From contig CBDCJB010000016.1 in the NCBI GenBank assembly GCA_965217605.1, positions 62,001-126,000 of the forward strand: DNA of 64,000 nt, given 5' to 3'. Of the stretch, positions 35,115 through 43,544 are shown piece after piece (the first letter of the stretch is position 1; each line of letters starts with the position of its first letter). A program made the position numbers and the translations under genes. The notes beneath the pieces are model-generated. The model made no database searches, was not told the DNA's origin, and saw nothing but the letters and a program-made list of their open reading frames with translations. The stretch is from JAYYZW01 sp965217605 (lineage in GTDB: Bacteria > Pseudomonadota > Gammaproteobacteria > Ga0077536).

Positions 35115-36020
35115 ATGGATAAAACCCTCGATAAGCTTGCCGTGCTCTACGCCGACGTGTCGGGAAGCACGCGGCTTTATGAGCAGTACGGCGATGAGAT
35201 CGCGCGCGCCGACATGGCGACCTGTATCGAGCTACTCGCTAAAGTGGCTGGAGATTTATCCGGCGAGACGCTTAAAACGATCGGAGACGAGATCATGTGC
35301 GGCTTCGTCGAACCGGTTAAGGCGGCGCTCGCCGCCACCGAGATGCAGGCCGGCTTACGTAAAGCATGTGAAGAAGAGCGGTTCAAGATGGGCGTCCTCC
35401 ATATCAAGATCGGCTGGCACTTCGGCGCGGTCTCGTGGCGCGAGGACGAACTGCTCGGTGAAGCGCCCATCACTGCGCAACAAATCATCAATATGGCGAA
35501 GGCAGACGAGATTTTGACGTCGAAACAGAGCGTCGACGTCTTGCCGCCGCCGCTGTTTCCCAACATTCATCCCATCGAAACCGTACCGGCTGAAGCCTGG
35601 AGCGGCGATCTCGAGATCTGCAAGATGCCCTGGGAGCAGACCGGGGAGGAAACGCAGATCAGTTCGAGGCCCGTTATGCGGGCGGTCGATGTGGAGATCG
35701 CGCTGCATCTGGAGTACGACGGCAACAAAGTACGCGTCGATACCCGCAACGCGACGTGCACCATCGGCCGAGGTAAGCAGGCAGACCTGCGGGTGGACGG
35801 GAAACTGACCTCCCGCCAGCACGCCGTGATTACGTGCCGGCAAGGTCGCTTCAACGTCCGCGACGAGAGCACCAATGGTACCTACGTCGTCGGGGACAAC
35901 GGTGAGCGCAAACACCTGCGGCATGAGGAAGGTGTATTGGCGGGCGCTGGCAGGATCGGTTTCGGTGCACCGCCGGAAGAAGATCCGGGCGGATCGATCC
36001 GCTTTAGCAGCGAGACTTAG
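35115..36020 (+). CDS. Class III nucleotidyl cyclase-like domain fused to FHA domain
   Basis: 301 residues. The N-terminal cyclase homology domain (about 5-165) keeps both metal aspartates: VLYADVSGSTRLYEQYG and LKTIGDEIMCGF. The C-terminal FHA domain (about 200-295) has TIGRGKQADLRV, SRQHAVITC and DESTNGTYV, which bind phosphothreonine. This suggests a cyclase controlled by Ser/Thr phosphorylation. No kinase is nearby, and whether the cyclase part is active is not certain. Confidence 0.85.
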   Translation: MDKTLDKLAVLYADVSGSTRLYEQYGDEIARADMATCIELLAKVAGDLSGETLKTIGDEIMCGFVEPVKAALAATEMQAGLRKACEEERFKMGVLHIKIGWHFGAVSWREDELLGEAPITAQQIINMAKADEILTSKQSVDVLPPPLFPNIHPIETVPAEAWSGDLEICKMPWEQTGEETQISSRPVMRAVDVEIALHLEYDGNKVRVDTRNATCTIGRGKQADLRVDGKLTSRQHAVITCRQGRFNVRDESTNGTYVVGDNGERKHLRHEEGVLAGAGRIGFGAPPEEDPGGSIRFSSET

Positions 36021-36033
36021 CGCGTCATCTATT

Positions 36034-36092
36034 TTCGCCCGCAAGCGGGCTCCTACAACGGAGTCTCAGTAGGAGCCCGCTTGCGGGCGAAC
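36034..36092. repeat. Inverted pair of REP units
   Basis: TTCGCCCGCAAGCGGGCTCC and GTAGGAGCCCGCTTGCGGGC separated by 15 bp, a BIME-like arrangement between convergent genes. The MFS gene on the minus strand reads into it: its last residues and TAG stop (36053-36055) are REP sequence. Confidence 0.85.
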
Positions 36093-37321
36093 GCAAATCG
36101 CTCAACGTTAGCAACACGCCGCGCAACCAACACCGCCGCAAACAAACAAGCTGCAACACCAAAGAAAACTTCGGCGTAATACCCATAGTCGAGCATCTTG
36201 CCGAACGCGAATGGTCCGATCGCCAAGCCGATGTCCAATCCGGAATAAACCACGCCGTACACCCGTCCCGTCGCGCCGACCGGTGTTACGGTGCGGATCA
36301 TCATGTCGCGCGACGGACCGGAAAGCCCGGAGCCGAAACCCATCACCGCCATTAAACCGAACGCATAGACACCCGGCACGATTTGTAAGCCGATGAGTAC
36401 ACTCGCAACGACCGACAGCGAGAGCGCGAAGCTTATGTTCTGTTCCAGGCGTTGCCGGTGCATCACGAGCCAGGCGCCCGCGACCATGCCGCACGCGCTC
36501 GCGATCATATAGACGGTGATACTCAGCGCCGCCGTCGTAACCGCGAGGCCATAACTCGTCATGAAAATGGTCGGCGAGAAACTCTGCACCCCGCCCAATG
36601 CGGTGGAGAGGACGACGAAGAACGCGAAACACCACCAAACACCCGCATCGTTCAAGAAGCGGAATTTCGATAGACGCACGGCGTCGTCTGAGCGCGGCGC
36701 GTCGGCGGGCGCACGCTCACGCGGATCGAGCGAGGCGCGATAAATCACAAACAGTACGATCACGATGAGCGGCAGGATGGCGGCAGCGAGGACGGCGGCT
36801 CGCCACCCAAAGGGCGTCGCAATGCCGACGAGAAAAACCGGCGCCAGGGCCCACCCCAGACTTCCCGATAATCCATGCGCCGAGTACGCCGGTCCCAATC
36901 GCGGCAGGCTGATCCGGTGGTTGATGAACCAGAAGTCGACCGGATGAAAGACTGCGTTGCCCAACCCTGCGAGTGAGGCGCCGACGAGTAAGGTGGCATA
37001 GCTGTCGCTCGTACCCAACACGACTGCGCTACCGGTTAAACACACGAGACCGCCGAGCAGCGTGCGCAGCGCGCCGTAACGGTCGACGATGAACCCGGCC
37101 ACCGCCTGAAAGCCACCGGACACGACGAAGAACGTGGTCATGACGAAACCGAGTTCGGCATAACTGTAGCCGTAATCGTCGCGCAGCCAAGGATAGAGGG
37201 GCGCCAGGATGAGGTGAAAAAAGTGACTCACGCCATGCGCGAGCGCGACCAGACCGACGATGCGGGCGTCGTCGGTCCACGGCCCGGTCGTGGCCGCAGG
37301 TGCAGTCGCGTTATCTTTCAT
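36053..37321 (-). CDS. MFS transporter
   Basis: 422 residues with 12 predicted helices (AHGVSHFFHLILAPLYPWL at the N terminus; GFIVDRYGALRTLLGG as the loop 2-3 motif). It is similar in layout to fosmidomycin-resistance or nitrate/drug-type MFS carriers. The C-terminal tail FARKRAPTETPL is translated from the REP pair. Confidence 0.88.
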   Translation of the reverse strand: MKDNATAPAATTGPWTDDARIVGLVALAHGVSHFFHLILAPLYPWLRDDYGYSYAELGFVMTTFFVVSGGFQAVAGFIVDRYGALRTLLGGLVCLTGSAVVLGTSDSYATLLVGASLAGLGNAVFHPVDFWFINHRISLPRLGPAYSAHGLSGSLGWALAPVFLVGIATPFGWRAAVLAAAILPLIVIVLFVIYRASLDPRERAPADAPRSDDAVRLSKFRFLNDAGVWWCFAFFVVLSTALGGVQSFSPTIFMTSYGLAVTTAALSITVYMIASACGMVAGAWLVMHRQRLEQNISFALSLSVVASVLIGLQIVPGVYAFGLMAVMGFGSGLSGPSRDMMIRTVTPVGATGRVYGVVYSGLDIGLAIGPFAFGKMLDYGYYAEVFFGVAACLFAAVLVARRVANVERFAFARKRAPTETPL

Positions 37322-37335
37322 CGCTCAGGATCGAT

Positions 37336-37406
37336 CCCGGATTCCGCTACGCTTCATCCAGGCTACGGGGCCGATGTAGCCTGGATGAAGCGCAGCGGAA
37401 TCCGGG
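37336..37406. repeat. Inverted repeat pair (GTAGCCTGGATGAAGCGCAG family)
   Basis: Two 31-bp arms, CCCGGATTCCGCTACGCTTC... and its near-complement GTAGCCTGGATGAAGCGCAG..., separated by 9 bp. A single arm also occurs at 24692-24721. It could fold into a long hairpin between an MFS start and the stop of the next minus-strand gene. Confidence 0.85.
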
Positions 37407-37422
37407 GTTAATAATTAATGCG

Positions 37423-37839
37423 TCAGGAATCGCCTTCTACGATCTTGCGCCCGTATGCAGCGGTTTCGATCAGCGCGGTATCGCAGTATTCAGCGACCTC
37501 GGCGATCTTGCCGCCTTTCACGGTGAAGATGAACACGTAGTCATTGTTGTAGTCCGTACCGAAAACCGTCTTCGCCGCGCCCTTCGCCAGCGCGACGACG
37601 CGCTCGCCTTCACCGATCAACTCAGCGGCAGTCACGGTGAGGTCGCCGTCGATCTGTTTGCGCCAGGGCGTAAAAAAGTCATTGATCAATTGATCGAGAC
37701 CGCGATAGACCCCGGACACGGGCGTCGTGCCCTTGATGTCGAAGACGATGTCATCCGTGAACAGGGCGAATGCCGCTTGCGCGTCACCCACCGCGAGATG
37801 ATCGAACCACTGTTGCACGATTTTCTGAGATTCAGTCAT
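37423..37839 (-). CDS. SnoaL/limonene-epoxide hydrolase-like NTF2-fold protein
   Basis: 138 residues of the NTF2-like fold: VQQWFDHLAVGDAQAAFALF, FTDDIVFDI, and FIFTVKGGKIAEVAEYCDT. Such proteins are isomerases, epoxide hydrolases or ligand binders. I chose the ATG at 37839 (MTESQKIVQQ); the frame is open upstream but shows no coding character. Confidence 0.8.
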   Translation of the reverse strand: MTESQKIVQQWFDHLAVGDAQAAFALFTDDIVFDIKGTTPVSGVYRGLDQLINDFFTPWRKQIDGDLTVTAAELIGEGERVVALAKGAAKTVFGTDYNNDYVFIFTVKGGKIAEVAEYCDTALIETAAYGRKIVEGDS

Positions 37840-37973
37840 GATCGAGATCCCGTACCCACAAAAGAGAGCGCGCACGATAACGCGCGGCGCTGTCCGGATC
37901 CATACGGAAGTGGGAGCCGGCTCGCCGGCTAAAAGAGGTGATAGGCTACGCCATGCGAACGACGGAGAACTAG

Positions 37974-38972
37974 ATGAAAGCGATCCTGAGTAAAACCCCG
38001 GGCGGCCCGGATTCCCTGACACTCGAAGAGGTCGACGTTGCCGAACCCGGTGAAGGTGAAGTTCGCATCCGCGTACATGCTTGCGGCGTCAATTACCCCG
38101 ACACCCTCATCATCGAAGACAAATACCAGTTCCGTCCCGAGCGCCCCTTTTCACCTGGCGGCGAGGCCGCCGGTGAAATCAACGCGGTGGGCGCGGGCGT
38201 TACCGATTTCAAACCGGGCGACCGCGTGATCGCATTGACCGCGTGGGGCGGTATGGCGGAACAGGTCGTGTCACCGGCCTCGAAATGCGTGCCCATACCG
38301 GACGCCATGCCTTTCGAAGAGGCCGCCGCGTTTATCTTCACCTACGGCACGACGTACCACGCCCTTACGCAGCGCGGGGCATTACATGCCGGAGATACCT
38401 TGTTGGTGCTGGGCGCCGCGGGCGGCGTAGGCCTCGCGGCCGTCGAACTGGGTCGCGTCATGGGCGCCCGCGTGGTGGCGGCGGCTTCGAGTGAAGAGAA
38501 GGTCGCGCTCGCCAAAGCGCACGGCGCGGAGATCGGCGTCGTGTACCCGCTCGGTCCGTTCGACAAAGACGGGGCAAAGGCGTTGGCCGGGCAGTTCAAA
38601 GAAGCAACGGGGCCCAACGGCGCCGACGTCGTCTACGATGCGGTGGGCGGTGATTACGCGGAAGCGGCGCTGCGGGCCATTGCTTGGGAGGGGCGTTTTC
38701 TAGTCGTCGGTTTTCCCGCGGGGATCCCCCGGATCCCGCTCAACCTGGCCCTGCTCAAGGGCTGCCAAATCGTCGGGATCTTCTGGGGCTCATTCTGCGA
38801 TCGCGAGCCGGAAACCAACCGCATCAATAATCAGGAACTGATGGCGCTCTACGCCAGCGGTAAAATTAAACCGCACGTGTCGGCGCGTTATCCATTGGCT
38901 GAAGCCGGCCAGGGAATCAGCGATTTAGCGGAGCGTCGCGCGATGGGGAAGATCGTTATCACGATGGATTGA
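37974..38972 (+). CDS. Zinc-free MDR oxidoreductase (NADPH:quinone reductase-like)
   Basis: 332 residues. A GroES-like N-terminal domain (CGVNYPDTLIIEDKYQF; FSPGGEAAGEINAVG) precedes a Rossmann domain with LVLGAAGGVGLAAVELG. Catalytic and structural zinc cysteines are missing, as in quinone oxidoreductases and enoyl reductases. It shares a promoter gap with the divergent SnoaL-like gene. Confidence 0.88.
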   Translation: MKAILSKTPGGPDSLTLEEVDVAEPGEGEVRIRVHACGVNYPDTLIIEDKYQFRPERPFSPGGEAAGEINAVGAGVTDFKPGDRVIALTAWGGMAEQVVSPASKCVPIPDAMPFEEAAAFIFTYGTTYHALTQRGALHAGDTLLVLGAAGGVGLAAVELGRVMGARVVAAASSEEKVALAKAHGAEIGVVYPLGPFDKDGAKALAGQFKEATGPNGADVVYDAVGGDYAEAALRAIAWEGRFLVVGFPAGIPRIPLNLALLKGCQIVGIFWGSFCDREPETNRINNQELMALYASGKIKPHVSARYPLAEAGQGISDLAERRAMGKIVITMD

Positions 38973-39003
38973 CCCGATTCGCCCGCGAGCGAGCGAATGA
39001 TGA

Positions 39004-39450
39004 CTACGACGGCGCCAGAACCGCCGGCATCTCTTCCAGATAAAGCGCGTGGAAGCGCCGCCTTTGAAATTTCCAATCGTCACCGACTTTCACGTAGTCG
39101 TCTTCATAAAATCCCGCACCCTGCCAGCCCATGTCGTTTCGCGCACTACGTAGATCGAGACAGCAGCGCCCCGTAGCGCGATCGGATCCGTCCAACTCAA
39201 TGACGTGATTGTGGATGTACGGCCGCGGCATGATGTAGGCGGCATCCCGGTACACCTGAAAGAGCGCCTCGCGACCAGCAAACTCCTTTTCCCCGTCAGC
39301 GCTGATCACGATGAAGGCACCGTCCTCGGCAAACAGCGCGACGATGCCATCGTAATCGTCGCGCCACACACAATCGCAATAACGCGGCGGCAGATCGCGG
39401 ATCGCCTCGCGCGCAAGTAATCCTTCGAGTTGTTGTTCCAGGCCGGCCAC
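39004..39450 (-). CDS. SnoaL-like NTF2-fold protein (ring-hydroxylase beta-like)
   Basis: 148 residues: LEGLLAREAIRDLPPRYCD, WRDDYDGIVALFAEDGAFIV, PRPYIHNHVIEL, and DWKFQRRRFHALYLEE. It belongs to the SnoaL_4 branch, which includes small dehydratase- or isomerase-like proteins in aromatic and steroid catabolism. It may serve the same pathway as the neighbouring oxidoreductase. Confidence 0.8.
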   Translation of the reverse strand: MAGLEQQLEGLLAREAIRDLPPRYCDCVWRDDYDGIVALFAEDGAFIVISADGEKEFAGREALFQVYRDAAYIMPRPYIHNHVIELDGSDRATGRCCLDLRSARNDMGWQGAGFYEDDYVKVGDDWKFQRRRFHALYLEEMPAVLAPS

Positions 39451-39566
39451 GGGCGTCTCCTACTTGAACGAGCCTTCAGTATATAGGCCACAGACGCGCC
39501 TTCCGACGGGGCGCCAAATTCTGTAATAATCCCGCCCTCCTGTTTACTTAAAGAAGAAGAGAAACC

Positions 39567-41411
39567 ATGCGGATCCTCGCGAGCCTCGCCATCATCGGTA
39601 TCCTGCTGACCGGCACTGCCAAGTCCGAAACAACGGACGAAACGAACGGCGCCGGGCTGTATACCATCCATTGCGCGCATTGCCACGATCGCAGCCTGCC
39701 GCGCATGCCATCCATCACGGATCTCAAGGAACAAGACCCGCGCGACGTCTTCTCCGCCATCAGCGCCGGCGTCATGGCGCCGTATACGCGCGGCTTATCG
39801 CACGCCGAAAGGCGTGCCATCACCGAATACGCGACCGGGCAGGCGCTCGGCGCGTTCGCCTCGGGGGCCGCCGCTATCCCGCAATCCGCCTACTGCGAGA
39901 GCAAACCACCGCAGCCGATCGAAAACGTCGAATCCGGCTGGAACAGCTGGGGAAGTGACCTCGCGAATTCGCGTTTCCAAACGCCGGCGCGCGCGGGCCT
40001 GAGCGCGGAAGACGTGTCGAAGTTGAAATTCAAATGGGCCTTTGGCGTGCCTGCCGTATCGACCATGTCGGGCCACCCCATCGTCGCTGACGGCCGGCTG
40101 TTCTTCGGTACGTTCTCCGGCCTGGTCATCGCCTTGAATGCGCAAACGGGCTGTGCGTTGTGGGCCTTTGAGGCCGATGCGGGCGTGCGCACCGCGCTCA
40201 CGCTCGGCAAACTCGGCGACGGCACCATCAGCCTCTTCTTCGGCGATCTGAGCGGCAAGGTCTACGCCGTCGATCCGGAAACGGGGGCGGAGCGCTGGCG
40301 GATCATCGCCGACGATCATCCTCACGTACGCATCACCGGCACGCCCGTGTATCACGCCAATCGGCTCTACATACCGATCTCCTCGCTGGAAGAAGTCGCC
40401 GGCGCGATGCCCGATTACGAATGCTGCACGTTTCGCGGCGGCCTGCTCGTGGTGGATGCCGTAAACGGTAATGCGATCTGGAAGCGCCAGACCATCGCCG
40501 AGGCGCCGAGCAAACGCAAGATAAACACCGTCGGTACACAACTCTGGGGACCCTCGGGGGCCGCGGTGTGGACCGCACCGACGCTGGAACCGGAGACCAA
40601 CACGGTTTACGTCGTTACCGGTGACAGTTATTCGGATCCCCCCGCGCCCGAGTCCGACGCCATCATGGCGCTCGCGATGGACACGGGCGAGATCAAATGG
40701 ATCACCCAAACCCTCGCGGGGGACGCCTGGAACATCGCCTGTATGGATCCCTCGCCCGAAGCACAGGTCGCGTGCCCGGAATCGCGTGGACCCGATCTCG
40801 ATTTCGGCAGCTCGCCCGTGCTGGTGGAACTCGAAGACGGCCGCCACGTGCTGCTGGCGGGCCAGAAATCGGGCCGGCTCTTCGCGCTCGAACCGGCGAC
40901 CGGCGCGATCTGGTGGCAAACCCAGATCGGCGACAGCGGGATCATCGGTGGCATCGAATGGGGTTTCGCCGCCGATCGAAAGAAAGCCTATGTGGCGCAG
41001 GCCGAAGCCTGGGAGAAAGGCCCGGGCGAAGCCGGCGGCATCTCCGCCGTCAATATCGCGGACGGCAGCATCGCCTGGGAAGTGGAGCCCCCGCAAGGGA
41101 CCTGCGAGGGCCACGAGCGCTGTAATACCGGTCAGCTCGCTGCCGTCAGCGGCGCGCCGGGCGTGGTCTTTTCGGGCAGTCTCGACGGCCACCTGCGCGC
41201 CTATGCGATCGACGACGGCAAGGTGGTGTGGGATTTCGACACGCGGCTGGAATACGACACGGTCAACGACATCGAAGGCCGCGGCGGCTCGCTCAATGGC
41301 CCGGGGCCCGCGATCGCCAACGGTCACGTTTATGTCGTGTCGGGTTATGCCCAATGGAACAAATGGATACCCGGTAACGTCCTCATCGCTTTCAGCGTCG
41401 ATGGAAAATAA
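39567..41411 (+). CDS. PQQ-dependent dehydrogenase with N-terminal cytochrome c domain
   Basis: 614 residues. Signal peptide (1-19), then a haem-binding CAHCH at about 35-39 with a later methionine ligand candidate (GVMAPYTRGLS), then an eight-bladed PQQ propeller (about 120-610) with repeated W-x-x-x motifs. The layout (cytochrome c first, quinoprotein second) matches polyvinyl-alcohol dehydrogenase-type enzymes, which oxidise alcohols in the periplasm. The haem needs the Ccm system, which is also in this window. The true substrate is unknown. Confidence 0.88.
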   Translation: MRILASLAIIGILLTGTAKSETTDETNGAGLYTIHCAHCHDRSLPRMPSITDLKEQDPRDVFSAISAGVMAPYTRGLSHAERRAITEYATGQALGAFASGAAAIPQSAYCESKPPQPIENVESGWNSWGSDLANSRFQTPARAGLSAEDVSKLKFKWAFGVPAVSTMSGHPIVADGRLFFGTFSGLVIALNAQTGCALWAFEADAGVRTALTLGKLGDGTISLFFGDLSGKVYAVDPETGAERWRIIADDHPHVRITGTPVYHANRLYIPISSLEEVAGAMPDYECCTFRGGLLVVDAVNGNAIWKRQTIAEAPSKRKINTVGTQLWGPSGAAVWTAPTLEPETNTVYVVTGDSYSDPPAPESDAIMALAMDTGEIKWITQTLAGDAWNIACMDPSPEAQVACPESRGPDLDFGSSPVLVELEDGRHVLLAGQKSGRLFALEPATGAIWWQTQIGDSGIIGGIEWGFAADRKKAYVAQAEAWEKGPGEAGGISAVNIADGSIAWEVEPPQGTCEGHERCNTGQLAAVSGAPGVVFSGSLDGHLRAYAIDDGKVVWDFDTRLEYDTVNDIEGRGGSLNGPGPAIANGHVYVVSGYAQWNKWIPGNVLIAFSVDGK

Positions 41412-41432
41412 TTCACCCACGAGGAGTGCGCC

Positions 41433-42281
41433 ATGGCTGCACAAATAGAACCCACGGATATCAAACTCGATTACGTCAGTATCACCGCTGCGAAGAAGCT
41501 GTCCGGCCTGCGCCTCGTTCTCGGCGCCTATCCCATCCCGGGACCGTGGCGAGAAGCGTGCAAAGGCCTGTTCCACGTCAAAGGAATCCCCTATACGCGG
41601 GTCGTGACCGGCAATCAGGGCGCTTCCGATCTCCAAATCGGCATGAATGATTCGCAAAGCGAGCTCATCTCCTGGACCAGCCAGGCCAGCGCGCCCGTCG
41701 CCATCTGGAATGACGAGCGGCCACGCTCGATCTGGATCGATCAACTGAATCTTGCCGAACGGCTGGAGCCCGAGCCGCCTCTGATCCCCGCCGACATCGA
41801 TCTGCGCGCGGCGATGTTCGGACTGATCAACGAACTCGCCGGCGAGCATGGCCTCGCCTGGACGAAGCGGCTGCTCATGGTGGACGGCCCCTTAAAGGCA
41901 CTGCCGCAAGATGACGGGCGCCGCGGATTTTTCGAGTTTATCGGTAACAAGTACGGCTACTCGGAAGCGTTGGCAGCGGCGGCAACGCCGCGTCTGGTGA
42001 GCATTCTGAATACGTTCAGCAGTCAACTCGCCGCACAAAAGGGCCGCGGCAGTCAGTATCTCATCGGCGACAGCTTAACGGCCGTCGACATTTATTGGGC
42101 GGCTTTTTGCGGGTTGTTGGATCCGCTACCCGAAGATCTCTGCCCGATGGTGACGGCCTGGCGAGTTCCCGAAATGTATGGATACGCTAATCCGGATGTC
42201 GACAAGGCGTTGACGCCCGAGTTGAGAGCGCATCGGGAGTTTATGTACAACGAACACCTCGAATTGCCGATCGTGTTTTGA
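41433..42281 (+). CDS. Glutathione S-transferase-like protein
   Basis: 282 residues. The N-terminal thioredoxin-like part (LVLGAYPIPGPWREACKGLF; PVAIWNDERPRSIWIDQLN) has lost the usual Ser/Tyr pattern. The C-terminal helical domain contains YLIGDSLTAVDIYWAAFC. It lies 21 bp after the PQQ dehydrogenase, with GAGGAG before the ATG, and overlaps the MaoC gene by 4 bp. Family membership is likely; the reaction is unknown. Confidence 0.75.
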   Translation: MAAQIEPTDIKLDYVSITAAKKLSGLRLVLGAYPIPGPWREACKGLFHVKGIPYTRVVTGNQGASDLQIGMNDSQSELISWTSQASAPVAIWNDERPRSIWIDQLNLAERLEPEPPLIPADIDLRAAMFGLINELAGEHGLAWTKRLLMVDGPLKALPQDDGRRGFFEFIGNKYGYSEALAAAATPRLVSILNTFSSQLAAQKGRGSQYLIGDSLTAVDIYWAAFCGLLDPLPEDLCPMVTAWRVPEMYGYANPDVDKALTPELRAHREFMYNEHLELPIVF

Positions 42282-42736
42282 CGCGGGCTTCGCTCTATTT
42301 CGATGACGTCGCCGCCGGCGATGTCTTTAGTTATGGACCGTATCTAGTCACACGCGAGGAGATGCTCGCGTTCAATCGACGCTGGGACCCCCTCCCGATG
42401 CACGTTGATGCGGCAGAAGCGCAGACGCGGGGATACCGCGATATGACGGCATCCGGGCAATACACCTTGTGCGTAAAACAAGCGCTGCTGAACGAAGCGC
42501 CGTGGCACGACGCCGTCATCGGCGCACTCGCCCACGACGACATGAAATTCCCACGCCCCGTATACCCGGACGACAAACTTTCACTCACGATCGAGTGCCT
42601 CGAAACGCGGCCTTCACGCAGCAAACCCAATCGCGGCATCATCAAGTTCGACTTCCGGTTGTTCAATCAAGATGACGCAACGGTGTTGAGTTACACGCAT
42701 ACGTCAATGTTCTCGCGACGCGAGCCTGCTGCTTAG
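42278..42736 (+). CDS. MaoC-like (R)-hydratase
   Basis: 152 residues, single hotdog fold: FNRRWDPLPMHVDAAEAQ (hydratase-2 Asp/His region), TASGQYTLCVKQAL, and KFPRPVYPDDKLSLTIE. It would hydrate an enoyl-CoA. It starts with TTG overlapping the GST stop, so the dehydrogenase, GST and MaoC genes appear to form an operon. Confidence 0.88.
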   Translation: MTRASLYFDDVAAGDVFSYGPYLVTREEMLAFNRRWDPLPMHVDAAEAQTRGYRDMTASGQYTLCVKQALLNEAPWHDAVIGALAHDDMKFPRPVYPDDKLSLTIECLETRPSRSKPNRGIIKFDFRLFNQDDATVLSYTHTSMFSRREPAA

Positions 42737-42761
42737 CAAAACGCCGTAACGAAAAAGGCAC

Positions 42762-43154
42762 TTATCGGGGTTCGTCGCAGACGTGCGCCCCCCCTTGCGG
42801 CTCTCCAGGCATCGGAAAGGTTGACTGCATCGTCGCACCGCGCATCATCTCACCGCACTTTCGCATTTGTTTGAACGCCGATGTGGCAGAGATCTTTTGG
42901 CCGTAAGCGATCGCCTGGTCCTGCGCCTTATCTCGTTTGCCCGCAGTGCAAAGTGCGTCGACCTCTGCGGCCATGGCCTCGCCCTCACGCTTCATGGTTT
43001 CCATCACGCTGGGGTCGAGCTTACTCATGCATTCCTGCATTTTCTGGGCGCCTTCCATCATTTCACGCATTTGGGCTTCGTTCTTGGATTGTTGGGCCAA
43101 CGCCAACGGCGATGTGACCGTTAATGCCAAGACGAACACCACGGGTAAACGCAC
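42762..43154 (-). CDS. Small exported Met/Cys-rich protein of unknown function
   Basis: 130 residues with a clear signal peptide (about 1-20, ending PLALAQ). The mature part is helical and rich in Met, Lys and Glu with four cysteines (MQECMSKL, DALCTAG, MRKCGEMM, HVCDEPR). The start is a GTG right at the point where the host sequence meets the phage-like island, so the original upstream region may have been replaced. Confidence 0.65.
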   Translation of the reverse strand: MRLPVVFVLALTVTSPLALAQQSKNEAQMREMMEGAQKMQECMSKLDPSVMETMKREGEAMAAEVDALCTAGKRDKAQDQAIAYGQKISATSAFKQMRKCGEMMRGATMQSTFPMPGEPQGGAHVCDEPR

Positions 43155-43270
43155 CCCTCTCCATCGAACTCGAGTCGCTCGAAGTCTGCCGCGGCTTCCT
43201 GTGCCTCGACGACGAAGACCTCAACACCGAAATCGCCAACTACCTCTACGAGCAGGAGCAAGCCGCATGA
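43124..43270 (+). pseudogene. 3' remnant of an island gene at the left junction
   Basis: The frame ending at TGA 43268-43270 has good coding character for its last ~38 codons (SIELESLEVCRGFLCLDDED, then ANYLYEQEQAA). Further left it runs antisense into the exported-protein gene, so the real 5' part is missing. The island boundary probably lies near 43155. Its stop overlaps the next ATG (ATGA). Confidence 0.6.
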
Positions 43271-43542
43271 AAAACGCGCGACTGAAACAACTCACGACGA
43301 TGGCGGCCGATGCAGCCGCCGCGCTGCCTGTCAGCCTGATGATTGACGGCAATCACAACTTCGCCGTCATAACCCCGGACGACACAGCCCGGAGGGTAAA
43401 ACCGTATGAGATCGTCGAGATATTCGCGGACGCGCGCAAGCGCCTCGACGAACTGTCGACCGAACTTCAAAACGAGCCGCGCAAGCAAGCCACCACCCGC
43501 AACGGTGGCAGCGAACCCGGTGACAACCAGGGAGACGACTAG
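43267..43542 (+). CDS. Small phage-like protein, unknown function
   Basis: 91 residues with a charged, disordered C-terminal tail. The middle reads VSLMIDGNHNFAVITPDD, then a helix EIVEIFADARKRLDEL. It lies between the junction remnant and the ATPase gene in a tight phage-type run. No family recognised. Confidence 0.65.
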   Translation: MKNARLKQLTTMAADAAAALPVSLMIDGNHNFAVITPDDTARRVKPYEIVEIFADARKRLDELSTELQNEPRKQATTRNGGSEPGDNQGDD

Positions 43543-43544
43543 CC

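Noticed and set aside
39795..41849. A 684-codon open frame on the minus strand across the PQQ dehydrogenase and GST genes
   Set aside because: It is antisense to genes with clear domains; long antisense frames are common in GC-rich DNA and its protein has no recognisable fold.
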